This document shows, one piece after another, positions 10,713 through 22,996 of a stretch of 64,000 bases of DNA. The position numbers and the translations under genes were made by a program. This DNA is from Lysobacter concretionis Ko07 = DSM 16239 (GTDB lineage: Bacteria; Pseudomonadota; Gammaproteobacteria; Xanthomonadales; Xanthomonadaceae), in the NCBI RefSeq assembly GCF_000768345.1, contig NZ_AVPS01000004.1, positions 372,001-436,000 on the forward strand. Direction: 5' to 3'. Position 1 is the stretch's first letter. Every line of letters begins with the position of its first letter. The notes below the pieces were generated by a model that saw nothing but the letters and a program-made list of their open reading frames with translations, made no database searches and was not told the DNA's origin.

Positions 10713-12203
10713 ATGACACGTAAACGCCAGGGACAAGGGACCGCCGGCCGGTTTCCGCGGTGGTTCCTGATGGGCGGGCTGCTGTCGGCGGCATTGCTCC
10801 CGGGCACGGTGTTCGCACAGATGCCGACCGAGGATCCGGTGGGGGAGGTCGTAGCGATGGTCGACGACGGCCGGTTCGAGCAGGCCGAAGCCACTCTGGC
10901 AGCGGCGGCGCAGGACGGTTCGCTCGACGCGGAAGTCCGCAGCCGGCTGTTGTTTGAACGCGAGCGCATGCGGCGGATCCTGATGGACTTCAGCCTGGAC
11001 GAAGCGGGCGCAAAGAAACGCCTGCGCCGCGATATTCCGGATATGACCGATGCCGAGTTCGCACGCTGGGACGCGGCCGGCCTGATCGAGGCGCGGGTGA
11101 TCGACGGCGAGCGCCGCTGGTTCAACCGCGGACCGGCCAACCTCTACCGTCTGAGCGAGGAGGCGCGTCAGCGCCGGGCCACGCCCCTCACCTTCTACGA
11201 CAGTCCGCTGCAGGCTGCGCACCCGCACCATGCCGAAGTGCGCGCGGCCGCCCTGGCCAGTGGCGACCGCGCCGTGGCGCCGCGACGCGTGCAGGTGACG
11301 CAGTCGCTGACGGTGAAACCCGACGCCGTACCCGCCGGCGAGACCATCCGCGCCTGGTTGCCGTTCCCGCGGGCAATCCCGGGGCAGCAGGACGACATCA
11401 CGCTGCACTCGACGATGCCGGCAAGCCACCAGCTCGCACCCGAGTCGGCGCTGCAGCGCACGGTGTACATGGAAGCGCCGGCGGTGGCCGGCAAGCCGAC
11501 GCAGTTCTCGGTCAGCTACGAGCTCACCGTCCACGCCCAGTACGTCGACATCGACCCGGACAAGGTGGTGCCGGCACAGATCACCCCCGAGCTGGCGCCC
11601 TACGTGGCCGAGCGCGCGCCGCATGTGGTGTTCAGCGATGCGATGCGCCTGAAGTCGGCGCAGGTGGTGGGCGACGAGACCAACCCGTACCGGATCGCGC
11701 AGAAGCTGTTCGCATCAGTGGATTCGATCCCCTGGGCCGGCGCCCGCGAGTACTCGACCATCACCAACATCGGCCAGCACGCGCTGGAACAGGGCCACGC
11801 CGATTGCGGCCAGCAGACCCTGCTGCTGATCACCCTGCTGCGCATGAACGGCATTCCCGCACGCTGGCAGTCGGGCTGGATCTTCTCCGACGACCGCTAC
11901 AACAACATGCACGACTGGGGCTGGATGTACCTGGCTCCGTACGGCTGGGTGCCGATGGACGTCACCTTCGGGCGCCTGCCTGCGGCCAGTGCAGACCTCG
12001 CCGGGTTTTACCTCGGCGGCCTGGACGCGTATCGCATCGCCTTCAACGACGACTACTCGCGCGGGTTCGTGCCGGCCAAGCAGCACCCGCGTTCGGAAAC
12101 CGTCGACCTGCAGCGCGGCGAAGCCGAGTGGGACGGCGGCAACCTGTATTTCGATCAGTGGACGTACGACTTCGAGTGGCAACTGCTGCCACAAGCCAAC
12201 TAA
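10713..12203 (+). CDS. Secreted transglutaminase-fold (papain-like) protein
   Basis: About 496 residues with a signal peptide ending near TVFAQ. An N-terminal helical region precedes a beta-rich middle (about 215-325) and a transglutaminase-core domain in which the triad is visible: C365 (GHADCGQQTLLLITLLR), H400 (MHDWGWMYL) and D416 (GWVPMDVTFG). Bacterial members of this family are mostly proteases, amidases or cross-linking enzymes; the substrate cannot be read. Start at ATG 10713 is chosen because it opens the signal sequence; the frame is open back to 10614. The TonB-dependent receptor begins 29 bases downstream, so the two are probably co-transcribed. Location next to murein-peptide genes suggests a peptide or peptidoglycan substrate (inference). 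Confidence 0.8.
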   Translation: MTRKRQGQGTAGRFPRWFLMGGLLSAALLPGTVFAQMPTEDPVGEVVAMVDDGRFEQAEATLAAAAQDGSLDAEVRSRLLFERERMRRILMDFSLDEAGAKKRLRRDIPDMTDAEFARWDAAGLIEARVIDGERRWFNRGPANLYRLSEEARQRRATPLTFYDSPLQAAHPHHAEVRAAALASGDRAVAPRRVQVTQSLTVKPDAVPAGETIRAWLPFPRAIPGQQDDITLHSTMPASHQLAPESALQRTVYMEAPAVAGKPTQFSVSYELTVHAQYVDIDPDKVVPAQITPELAPYVAERAPHVVFSDAMRLKSAQVVGDETNPYRIAQKLFASVDSIPWAGAREYSTITNIGQHALEQGHADCGQQTLLLITLLRMNGIPARWQSGWIFSDDRYNNMHDWGWMYLAPYGWVPMDVTFGRLPAASADLAGFYLGGLDAYRIAFNDDYSRGFVPAKQHPRSETVDLQRGEAEWDGGNLYFDQWTYDFEWQLLPQAN

Positions 12204-12232
12204 CACACACATTTGTTCCGGGGAGAACCGCA

Positions 12233-15200
12233 ATGAAGGCCAGTCATACCAAACTCCGTCGTGCCGCCCTCTGCATTGCCTTGGGGGCCTGTCTATCCAC
12301 CATGGCACCGATGGTGATGGCGCAAAGTGCCACCGGTTCGGTCGCCGGTCGTGCCGTCAGTGGGGACCAGATCACTGTCACCAGCACCAGCACCGGAGTG
12401 ACCCGCAGCGTGACGGCGAATGCCGACGGGACCTACCGGCTCGGTCAACTGCAGGTGGGCGACTACAACCTGCAGCTCACCCGCAACGGCCAGCCGGTAG
12501 GCGAGCCGATCGTGGTCAGCGTCGCCCTGGGCGGCACGACCACGGTCAACCTCGGCAGCGAAGGCGGGATCTCCAACCTCGGCGCGGTGACGGTGGTCGG
12601 CAACCGCGTGGTGAACCGCGTGGACGTGCACTCCACCGAATCGTCCACCAACATCACCCGCGAGGAGTGGGCGCGGTTGCCGGTCGAGCAGAGCCTGACC
12701 TCGGTGGCGTTGATGGCACCGGGCGTTGTCGGCGGCAACTCGTCGTTCGGCGGCATCTCGTTCGGCGGTTCTTCGGTAGCGGAGAACTCGATTTTCATCA
12801 ATGGCCTGAACGTCACTGATTTCTATCGTCGGCAGAGCTTCTCGACCGCCCCGTTCGCATTCTTCCGCGAGTACCAGGTCAAGACCGGCGGTTACTCGGT
12901 CGAATTCGGCCGCGCCACCGGTGGCGTGATCAACGCGGTCACCCGCTCGGGCAGCAACGAGTTCGAGGGCGGAGTGGAGGTCACCTTCGAGCCGAGTGCC
13001 GCGAAGTCCAGCGCCGACGACCGCTTTTACGCGGACGGCCGCGTCAACGTACGCGGCAGCCATGACCGGAGCAGCTTCGCCAAGACCAACGTCTGGGCGT
13101 CCGGCCCGCTGGTCGAAGACAAACTGTTCCTGTTTGCGATGTACGAACAACGCGACAGCCACTCCGGCTTCACCAACAACGCCGGCAACAGTTGGACCAC
13201 CAGCAAGGGCGACAACGGGTTCTGGGGCACCAAACTGGACTGGAACATCACCGACGACCACCTGCTCGAACTGCTCGCCTTTTCCGATGAAGGCGACTCT
13301 GACAGCCATGTCTATACCTACGATTTCGACTCCGGCACGGTGGGCAGCGATGCGCCCAGCCTCTCGACGGCGTCGAGTGGAGGCAAGAGCGGGTCGCTCA
13401 CCTATACCGGGCATTTCGGCGAGAACTTCACCGCCAAGGGCATGTACGGCATCAACCGCAGCAGCAGCTTCAACCGCTCCCCTGCAGATGCGCTGTGCGA
13501 CATCGTGAGCTACAACAACGCCAGCTATGGGCCGCAGTACCGCGCGATGGGCGAACCGGTGCTCGGCTGCCATCCGGGCGGCTCGGTGATCTCGCATGAG
13601 GACGAGCGCAAGGTGAAGCGCCTGGACTTCGAGTGGGCGCTGGGTGACCACTTGCTGCGCTTCGGTTGGGACCACGAGCTGATGACCACCGATCGCACCA
13701 CCCGCTACCCGGGTCCGACCGGCCAGGTATTCACCGCCTACGGTACGTCACCGGGCCAGGTGCTCGGCAACGGTGCCGTGGTGCCGGGCGGCGTGGACGC
13801 CTTCCTGATGGCTCGTCGTCGCGCGGACGGCGGTGTGTTCGACATCGAGACCAGCGCCTTCTATGTCGAGGACGTCTGGAGCGTGACCCCCAACCTGCTG
13901 GTCAACCTTGGCCTGCGCGTCGACAGCTTCGAGAACTTCGACGCCGGCGGCAACAGCTACATCAAGCTCGACGAACTGGTGTCGCCGCGCCTGGGCTTCT
14001 CGTGGGACATGAAGGGCGACGGCAGCACCAAGTTGTTCGGCAACCTCGGCCGCTACTACATGCCGGTCACGAGCATCATCAGCTACAACTTCGCCGGCGG
14101 CCTGACCGACGAGTACACCTACTACGCGCTCAATGGCTGGCGCCAGGAGATCAATCCCGTCACGGGCGCACCGTATATGGCACCGGTCCTCGGCGCCCAG
14201 ATCGGGCCTGTGGACGACAGCTACAACCTGTCCAACGAACCGGTGGACCGCGATCTGGATGCGGTTTACCAGGACGAGGCGATCCTCGGCTTCCAGACGA
14301 TGATCAGCCAGGCCTGGTCCTGGGGCGTCAACGCGACCTACCGCCGCATGCCCAACGCCATGGACGACGTGCGCATCAACGCGCTGTGCGGCGTGCGCCA
14401 CGGCAACGTCTGGCCGATCGCCAACCCGGGCGACGAGTTGACCCTGTGGGGCACGAAGGCCCAGGGCTGCGCGCAGGACGGCTGGGTGACGATCGACACC
14501 TCGAAGGAGGGCTACATCAAGGCCGGCAGCGAGGAAGTCATCGGGTACTCGAAGCCCAAGCGCACCTACAAGGCGCTGGAGTTCCAGATCGACCGCGCCT
14601 GGGATGACAAGTGGGCGTTCAACGCTTCCTACCTGTGGTCGAAGCTGGAAGGCAACCACGAGGGCCCGGTCAACTCCGATACCAACTACGGCGATACCGG
14701 CATGGTCCAGCACTGGGATCACCCGGCCAACAACGACCGCTACGGCGACCTGTTCAACGATCACCGACACCAGATCAAGCTGCGTGGCAGCTACCGGTTC
14801 AACGAGGTGTGGTCGGTCGGCGGCACGGTCAGTGCACTGTCCGGCGGCCCGATCAGCGCCTTCGGCGTCACGTGGCCGGGCGAGAGCGGCACGGTTGCCA
14901 GCCCGACCAGCGAAGGCAGTGGCGGCGGCACCGGCTGGTTGTGCGTTGCCAACTGCGGCAGCGGTGATCCGTGGCAGAGCCGGGTGTACGAGCGCAGCGA
15001 GCGTGGCGCCTTCGGCCGCATGCCGTGGACGTACAACGTGGGCGCGAGCGTGACGTGGGCGCTGCCGGTGGAAGGGATCGACCTCAAGGCCCGCTTCTCG
15101 GTCTACAACCTGTTGAACGAGCAGGAAGTGATCAACGTCCGTGGCCGCTACGAAGGCCAGCCTGGCGTCCGCCGCGACACCTTCGGCACCGGCACCCGCT

Positions 15201-15247
15201 GGCAGTCGCCGCGCTACGCGCAGCTGGTGGTGACCTGGAACTTCTGA
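12233..15247 (+). CDS. Oar-like TonB-dependent outer-membrane receptor
   Basis: 1004 residues. Signal peptide (to about residue 28), then a carboxypeptidase-regulatory-like beta-sandwich (about 30-100, GSVAGRAVSGDQITVTSTST), the plug domain (about 115-225, with GLNVTDFYRR and YSVEFGRATGGVINAVTRSG), and a large beta-barrel ending in an aromatic residue (VVTWNF), the outer-membrane assembly signal. This is the Oar-type subclass that in Lysobacteraceae usually handles peptides or protein fragments. ATG 12233 has GGGGAG before it; the frame is open far upstream but overlaps the previous gene. Substrate is probably peptide-like; the neighbouring murein-peptide enzymes suggest muropeptides. Confidence 0.93.
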   Translation: MKASHTKLRRAALCIALGACLSTMAPMVMAQSATGSVAGRAVSGDQITVTSTSTGVTRSVTANADGTYRLGQLQVGDYNLQLTRNGQPVGEPIVVSVALGGTTTVNLGSEGGISNLGAVTVVGNRVVNRVDVHSTESSTNITREEWARLPVEQSLTSVALMAPGVVGGNSSFGGISFGGSSVAENSIFINGLNVTDFYRRQSFSTAPFAFFREYQVKTGGYSVEFGRATGGVINAVTRSGSNEFEGGVEVTFEPSAAKSSADDRFYADGRVNVRGSHDRSSFAKTNVWASGPLVEDKLFLFAMYEQRDSHSGFTNNAGNSWTTSKGDNGFWGTKLDWNITDDHLLELLAFSDEGDSDSHVYTYDFDSGTVGSDAPSLSTASSGGKSGSLTYTGHFGENFTAKGMYGINRSSSFNRSPADALCDIVSYNNASYGPQYRAMGEPVLGCHPGGSVISHEDERKVKRLDFEWALGDHLLRFGWDHELMTTDRTTRYPGPTGQVFTAYGTSPGQVLGNGAVVPGGVDAFLMARRRADGGVFDIETSAFYVEDVWSVTPNLLVNLGLRVDSFENFDAGGNSYIKLDELVSPRLGFSWDMKGDGSTKLFGNLGRYYMPVTSIISYNFAGGLTDEYTYYALNGWRQEINPVTGAPYMAPVLGAQIGPVDDSYNLSNEPVDRDLDAVYQDEAILGFQTMISQAWSWGVNATYRRMPNAMDDVRINALCGVRHGNVWPIANPGDELTLWGTKAQGCAQDGWVTIDTSKEGYIKAGSEEVIGYSKPKRTYKALEFQIDRAWDDKWAFNASYLWSKLEGNHEGPVNSDTNYGDTGMVQHWDHPANNDRYGDLFNDHRHQIKLRGSYRFNEVWSVGGTVSALSGGPISAFGVTWPGESGTVASPTSEGSGGGTGWLCVANCGSGDPWQSRVYERSERGAFGRMPWTYNVGASVTWALPVEGIDLKARFSVYNLLNEQEVINVRGRYEGQPGVRRDTFGTGTRWQSPRYAQLVVTWNF

Positions 15248-15286
15248 TGCCGGCACCCGGGACGATGGATATCTGAGTGTCCCCTT

Positions 15287-15316
15287 GGCGGCCTGCGGAA
15301 GCGGGCCGCCTTTTTT
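15287..15316 (+). terminator. Rho-independent terminator after the receptor gene
   Basis: Stem GGCGGCC (15287-15293) with GGCCGCC (15304-15310) followed by TTTTTT. It separates the receptor gene from lysA in the same direction, so lysA and the serine hydrolases probably also rely on read-through or their own promoter. Confidence 0.85.
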
Positions 15317-15379
15317 CCGGGATCCCATTTTGAACAACCATGCGCGCAGGCATTGCCGCCGCGCGACATCGATCGAGCC

Positions 15380-16672
15380 ATGAACCTGATGACGAATGCG
15401 GCCCCGCGGGCTGAAGTCCCCACCCCGGACGCGGCGAGTCTTGACGGGGTCGACCTGGAGTATCTCGCCAGCCGGCTGCCGACGCCGTTCCATGCCTATT
15501 CGGCGAACGCGATCCGGCAACGCATCGCCATGTTGCAGGCCGCGTTGCAGGGTCTGGATGCGCAGATCTGTTTCGCGGTGAAGGCCAACAGCAACCTGGC
15601 CATCCTGCAGCTGATGAACGAGGCCGGCGTGGGCGCGGACATCGTGTCCGGCGGGGAGCTGTGGCGCAGCCTCCGGGCCGGCATTCCGGCGGACCGGATC
15701 GTCTTCTCCGGCGTGGGCAAGAGCGGGGACGAGATCGCCGAGGCACTGGCTGCGGGGGTCTCCCGCTTCAACGTCGAATCGCATCACGAGCTGCTGATGC
15801 TCGACCGCATTGCCAGCTCGCAACGGACGCTCGCGCATGCGGCGGTCCGGATCAATCCGGATGTCGAGGCGGGCGCGCACGAGAAGATCTCCACCGGCAA
15901 GGCCGAAAACAAGTTCGGCGTGAGCATCGCGGAAGCCCGCAGCTGGTTCTCCAGCGCAGCCGGCTTGTCGCATGTGCGGCTGGACGGGCTGCATGTGCAT
16001 ATCGGCTCGCAGATCCTCGAACTGGAACCGTTCCGGCTGGCGCTGGCGCGGGTCGCGGAGTTCTGGCGTGAGCTGGTACGCGACGGACACACGATCAACA
16101 GCATCGATGTGGGGGGCGGGCTGGGAGTCTGTTACCGGCGCGGCCACGACCGGCCGATCGAGGCGGGCGCCTATGTCGCGGTGATCCGCGAAGCACTGGC
16201 CGGTTTCGAAGGCCGGATCGTGCTGGAACCCGGACGTTACCTGGTCGCCGAGGCCGGCGTGCTGATGACGCGGGTGATACGCGTCAAGCAGGGCGAGCAG
16301 CGCCGGTTCCTGGTGGTCGATGCGGCCATGAACGACCTGTTGCGGCCTTCGCTGTACGACGCCTGGCACGACATCGTCCCGGTCTCCGGCCCACCGCGCG
16401 CGGCCGTGACGTACGACATCGTGGGTCCGGTGTGCGAAACCGGCGATACCTTCGCGGTGGCGCGGGAGCTTCCGGCCTGCAAGGCCGGCGACCTGCTGCT
16501 GGTCGCCGCCACGGGCGCCTATGGCGCCTCCATGGGGTCCAACTACAACTCGCGGCCGCTGCTGGCCGAGGTGTTGCTCGACGACGGACGGTACGCGGTC
16601 ATCCGCCGTCGGCAGTCCTTCGAGGAAATGATCGCCGGCGAGCAGCCGGCAGGGAACTGGCAAACCGCATGA
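15380..16672 (+). CDS. lysA: Diaminopimelate decarboxylase (stand-alone)
   Basis: PLP-dependent fold-III decarboxylase converting meso-diaminopimelate to L-lysine. About 430 residues. PLP lysine K68 in CFAVKANSN, GADIVSGGEL, HVHIGSQ, the glycine loop SIDVGGGLGV, LEPGRYLVAEAG, VVDAAMNDLLRPSLYDAWHD and the catalytic cysteine in VGPVCETGD are all present, the full LysA signature rather than an ornithine or siderophore-type decarboxylase. ATG 15380 is used; an in-frame ATG is also at 15389. The stop overlaps the next gene (ATGA). Xanthomonas and Xylella carry a fused aspartokinase/diaminopimelate decarboxylase for lysine synthesis, so a separate lysA inside this locus may serve catabolism of murein-derived diaminopimelate (inference). 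Confidence 0.9.
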   Translation: MNLMTNAAPRAEVPTPDAASLDGVDLEYLASRLPTPFHAYSANAIRQRIAMLQAALQGLDAQICFAVKANSNLAILQLMNEAGVGADIVSGGELWRSLRAGIPADRIVFSGVGKSGDEIAEALAAGVSRFNVESHHELLMLDRIASSQRTLAHAAVRINPDVEAGAHEKISTGKAENKFGVSIAEARSWFSSAAGLSHVRLDGLHVHIGSQILELEPFRLALARVAEFWRELVRDGHTINSIDVGGGLGVCYRRGHDRPIEAGAYVAVIREALAGFEGRIVLEPGRYLVAEAGVLMTRVIRVKQGEQRRFLVVDAAMNDLLRPSLYDAWHDIVPVSGPPRAAVTYDIVGPVCETGDTFAVARELPACKAGDLLLVAATGAYGASMGSNYNSRPLLAEVLLDDGRYAVIRRRQSFEEMIAGEQPAGNWQTA

Positions 16673-18240
16673 TCCGCATCGCAAAGCGCTCCATCCTCGC
16701 CATCCTCGCGTGCCTGCCCCTGTGTGCAGCCGCGGCGGATTCTCCCGGCAACCACCGCCTTGACGAGCACTTCGACGCGGTCATGGCGCGCTACCAGTTG
16801 CCGGGGCTCGCCGTCGGGGTGATCGAGGACGGCGAAGTGGTCTACATCCGCACCGCGGGGGAACTGGCGGCCGGTTCCGGCGAGCCGGTCACGGCCGACA
16901 GCCTGTTCAAGATCGCTTCCAACACCAAGGCGATGACCGCCAGCGTGCTCGCGCGTCTGGTCGATGCCGGCAAGCTGCGCTGGGACGACCCGGTGGTGAA
17001 GCACCTGCCGCAGTTCCGCATGTACGACCCTTGGGTGACCCGCGAGATGCAGGTGCGCGACCTGCTGATCCACAACAGCGGTCTGCGCGAAGGCGCCGGC
17101 GACCTGATGCTGTGGCCGGAGCCGAACCACTACGGCCGCGACGACATCATCGCCGGCCTGGCGCACCTGAAGCCGCAGCACAGCTTCCGGTCGCAGTACG
17201 CCTACGACAATCTTTTGTATGTAGTCGCCGGCGAAGTCGCCGCGGCGGCTGGTGGCGCGTCCTATGAAGCACTGGTGCGGCGCGAGGTGTTCGAGCCGCT
17301 CGGCCTGTCGCGCTGCCGGGTAGGTGAGTTCAATGCGCGCGAAGTCGGCAACATCGCCCGGCCGCACCGGCGCCAGGACGGGCGCAACGTGGTGACCGGC
17401 AGCAACGACGCCGTGGTCGCCGCCATCACCTCGGCCGCTGCCGGCGGCATCCGCTGCAGCCTCAACGACATGCTGGTCTGGGCGCAGAACTGGCTGGTGC
17501 CCACAGCAGCGCAACAGGTCTGGCTCTCCGACACGCAACGTCGCGCCGTGTGGACGCCGCACACGCCGTTGCCGATCTCGCGCCGCCAGCGTGCGTGGGA
17601 CGACAGCCACTTCCGCGCCTACGGTTACGGCTGGCGGTTGGCGGACATCCATGGCGAATGGAGCGTCTCGCATACCGGCACCCTGTCGGGCATGTACTCC
17701 GTGCTGCACCTGCTGCCGGAGCGACGCAGCGGCTTCGTGGTGCTGATCAACGGCAGCGGCGATGCAGCCCGGACCGTGCTCAACCAGGTGCTGGTCGAAC
17801 ACTTCACCTCGCCGGATCGGGACAGCTCCGTGACCCGGTATGCCGATGAGCTGGCCCGCGCGTCCCCGACGCCCGCGGCCATCCCGATGCCGGAGGCCGC
17901 CGCGCGAAAACCGGCTTCGGCCGATGACATGGCGCGCTGGCTGGGGCGCTGGCGCGATCCGTGGTTCGGCGAGGTGTCGGTCTGCGGGCAATCGGGCGTG
18001 GTGCGGTTCAGCGCGGCCAAGTCGCCGATGCTGACCGGCGTGGTGATGCGCGCCGGCGATCGTTATCTGGTCGACTGGGACGCCGACCAGGTCGATGCCG
18101 AGGCCTGGCTGTTCTTCGCCGGCGGCGAGGGTGACGAGGCGAAGAACCTCACCATGGCCAAGGTCGATCCCGATGCGGACTTCAGCTACGACTACGAAGA
18201 CCTTTCGTTTACCCGTATCGGCGAATGCACCGGACGCTGA
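16669..18240 (+). CDS. Serine hydrolase of the class C beta-lactamase/PBP4* family (1)
   Basis: 523 residues with signal peptide (MIRIAKRSILAILACLPLCA). The penicillin-binding fold is marked by the nucleophile S84-N-T-K87 (KIASNTKAMT), Y179-D-N181 and a KTG-like HTG in SVSHTGTLSG. Such proteins are D,D-peptidases, D-aminopeptidases, esterases or beta-lactamases; sequence alone does not separate these. About 150 residues beyond the catalytic domain form an extra C-terminal beta-rich domain, as in D-aminopeptidase-like members. ATG 16669 overlaps the lysA stop (ATGA), so it is translationally coupled. Probable periplasmic action on peptides with D-residues. Confidence 0.85.
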   Translation: MIRIAKRSILAILACLPLCAAAADSPGNHRLDEHFDAVMARYQLPGLAVGVIEDGEVVYIRTAGELAAGSGEPVTADSLFKIASNTKAMTASVLARLVDAGKLRWDDPVVKHLPQFRMYDPWVTREMQVRDLLIHNSGLREGAGDLMLWPEPNHYGRDDIIAGLAHLKPQHSFRSQYAYDNLLYVVAGEVAAAAGGASYEALVRREVFEPLGLSRCRVGEFNAREVGNIARPHRRQDGRNVVTGSNDAVVAAITSAAAGGIRCSLNDMLVWAQNWLVPTAAQQVWLSDTQRRAVWTPHTPLPISRRQRAWDDSHFRAYGYGWRLADIHGEWSVSHTGTLSGMYSVLHLLPERRSGFVVLINGSGDAARTVLNQVLVEHFTSPDRDSSVTRYADELARASPTPAAIPMPEAAARKPASADDMARWLGRWRDPWFGEVSVCGQSGVVRFSAAKSPMLTGVVMRAGDRYLVDWDADQVDAEAWLFFAGGEGDEAKNLTMAKVDPDADFSYDYEDLSFTRIGECTGR

Positions 18241-18274
18241 GGACCGCCGATGCCTTCATTATCCGGAGCACACC

Positions 18275-19336
18275 ATGCGTATTCCCGCCTTGCTGTTGGC
18301 TTCCGCCTTCGCGATTGCCGGCGGTGTTTCCTCCGGTGAGTCGATGGCGGCTGATGCGGTGCCCGCGGAAGTCGATCGCCTGATGCAGCAATACGACGGC
18401 AGCGGCCCGGGTGCCGCACTGCTGGTCCTGCAGGATGGCCAGCCGGTGCTGCGTCGCGGCTACGGCCTGGCCGATCTCGAGCAGGGCACCGCGGTCGGGC
18501 CGCAGACCAATTTCCGTCTGGCGTCGGTGAGCAAGCAGTTCACCGCTGCCGCGATCCTGTTGTTGGCGGAGGACGATCGGCTGCATCTGGATGACCCCGT
18601 GCGCAAATGGTTGCCATCGTTGCCGGTGGCCGGCGAGGCCATCACCCTGCGCCACCTGCTCACCCACACCTCGGGGCTGATCGACTACGAGGACGTGATG
18701 CCGGACGTGTTCGACAGGCAGCTGCGTGACGCCGACGTGCTGGAAATCCTGGAAGCCCAGGACCGGACCTATTTTGCTCCCGGCTCCGCCTACCGGTACA
18801 GCAACAGCGGTTACGCCTTGTTGGCATTGACCGTGGAGCGGGCTTCGGGTCACGAGTATCCGGCATTCCTGCGCGAGCGGATCTTCCAGCCGCTCGGCAT
18901 GGAGAACACCCTGGCCTATGTGCGCGGCGGCCCGGAAATCAGCCACCGCGCCTATGGCTATACGGCAGTCGACGGCGTCTGGACGCGCACCGACCAGAGT
19001 CCGACCAGCGCGGTGCTCGGGGATGGCGGGATCTATTCCTCGATCGACGACCTGGCGAAGTGGGACGCGGTCCTCTACGACGACCGGCTGCTCGCGGACG
19101 AGTCACGACGGATGGCGTTCGCCGCGGCAACGACCACCGACGATCCGGACGTCGACTACGGTTTCGGCTGGCGCATCACCGGCGACAGCCTGTGGCATTC
19201 GGGCGAGACGATCGGCTTCCGCAACGTGATCGTGCGCTATCCGCAGCAGCGCCTGACGGTGGTGCTGCTCAGCAACCGCAATGATCCGGAGCCGTATTCG
19301 ACCGCATTGGAGATTGCTGCCCGATTCAAGCGGTAG
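18275..19336 (+). CDS. Serine hydrolase of the class C beta-lactamase/PBP4* family (2)
   Basis: 353 residues with signal peptide. Motifs: S84-V-S-K87 (RLASVSKQFT), Y175-S-N177 (YRYSNSGYAL) and HSG in LWHSGETIGF. It lacks the C-terminal extension of its upstream neighbour, from which it is 34 bases away. Same general activity class: serine D,D-peptidase, esterase or beta-lactamase-like. The pair differ enough in length and detail that they are unlikely to be a recent duplication. ATG 18275 opens the signal peptide; the frame extends upstream but overlaps the previous gene. Confidence 0.85.
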   Translation: MRIPALLLASAFAIAGGVSSGESMAADAVPAEVDRLMQQYDGSGPGAALLVLQDGQPVLRRGYGLADLEQGTAVGPQTNFRLASVSKQFTAAAILLLAEDDRLHLDDPVRKWLPSLPVAGEAITLRHLLTHTSGLIDYEDVMPDVFDRQLRDADVLEILEAQDRTYFAPGSAYRYSNSGYALLALTVERASGHEYPAFLRERIFQPLGMENTLAYVRGGPEISHRAYGYTAVDGVWTRTDQSPTSAVLGDGGIYSSIDDLAKWDAVLYDDRLLADESRRMAFAAATTTDDPDVDYGFGWRITGDSLWHSGETIGFRNVIVRYPQQRLTVVLLSNRNDPEPYSTALEIAARFKR

Positions 19337-19397
19337 ACGCCGTCGGACGCGGGTCCGGGCAACAGTGGGGCGCTGGCGTATTGGGACAATCACCCAC

Positions 19398-19426
19398 AGA
19401 AAAAGCGGCCGAAGCCGCTTTTTCTG
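19398..19426. terminator. Bidirectional terminator between serine hydrolase 2 and acnA
   Basis: Perfect palindrome AAAAAGCGGC / GCCGCTTTTT with A and T runs on both sides, so it can end transcripts from both converging genes. Confidence 0.88.
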
Positions 19427-19441
19427 TTTGCGTGAAAGCGC

Positions 19442-22195
<2,754 letters not shown>

Positions 22196-22372
22196 TTGGA
22201 AGCTCCGTGGCTGGAATAGCGGGGGGAGGGCAGGCGACCTTGTCCGGGATTGGCCGGAAATCCGGACGCGACAACCCCGATCAAGGTGCATCAGCTGCGT
22301 TCGAGCCCCGTCATTATGCCGGAAGCCGCCAAAAACTGCCCGCGTTCAGGGCGCAATACCGCCTCCCGAAGC

Positions 22373-22996
22373 TCAGCGCAGCAGTGCTTCCACGGTCGCG
22401 GCCATGTCGCGCCGACGCAACAGGAAATCCAGCAGGCTGCCGCCCATCTGCCGCCACAACACCGCCGCGCGCACCGCGGTGAGCAGCACCGCCCGCACTT
22501 CGGCAACCACATCGGACTGGCCCAGGTAATGGGGGTTTCCCTGTACCAGCACGCGCGGACGCAGGTGGCTCAGGGTGTCGGCGTACAGGCTGCCCAGCGC
22601 GGCCAGGACTTCCGGATGACTGCGCCCCAGCCGTTCCGCGGTCTCCGCCTGGGCCTGGATGCCACGTCGCACGCGTTCGCCCATGTCGTGGTCGCGCGCG
22701 AAGCGGCGCTCCAGCTGCATCACCGCCAGCGCCAGACGAGGCAGTTGGGCATCGTGGCCTTTGCCGCCGAAGTAATCGCGCAACAGCATCAGCCCCGGCC
22801 GCAGGGACGCGCGTCCGCCATAGATCGCCTCGGTCGACTCGGCGTCGATCCGGAACACCGATTCCAGCAGGGTGTCGACCACGGCGGCATTGGCCTGCCC
22901 GGTGTCGGCGATCCGGCGCACCTGGGCCAGGGCCTGGACCAGGCCGGCCAGCGCGAGCACGCGGTCGGCAAGGCGGTTGTTGCGGGTGTCGGTCAT
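22373..22996 (-). CDS. hflD: High frequency lysogenization protein HflD homologue
   Basis: 207 residues, mostly helical, membrane-associated protein known in E. coli to bind phage lambda CII; its cellular role is unclear. Recognised by the N-terminal [19 protein letters not shown] and the [24 protein letters not shown] core (shortened). Its ATG overlaps the mnmA stop (ATGA), reproducing the conserved nudJ-mnmA-hflD order of enterobacteria. Confidence 0.9.
   Translation of the reverse strand: MTDTRNNRLADRVLALAGLVQALAQVRRIADTGQANAAVVDTLLESVFRIDAESTEAIYGGRASLRPGLMLLRDYFGGKGHDAQLPRLALAVMQLERRFARDHDMGERVRRGIQAQAETAERLGRSHPEVLAALGSLYADTLSHLRPRVLVQGNPHYLGQSDVVAEVRAVLLTAVRAAVLWRQMGGSLLDFLLRRRDMAATVEALLR

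Noticed and set aside
13748-16684. Very long minus-strand open frame (978 codons) antisense to the receptor and lysA
   Set aside because: Rich in His, Arg and Ala with no domain; a typical shadow frame of GC-rich genes. The plus-strand genes have clear family motifs.
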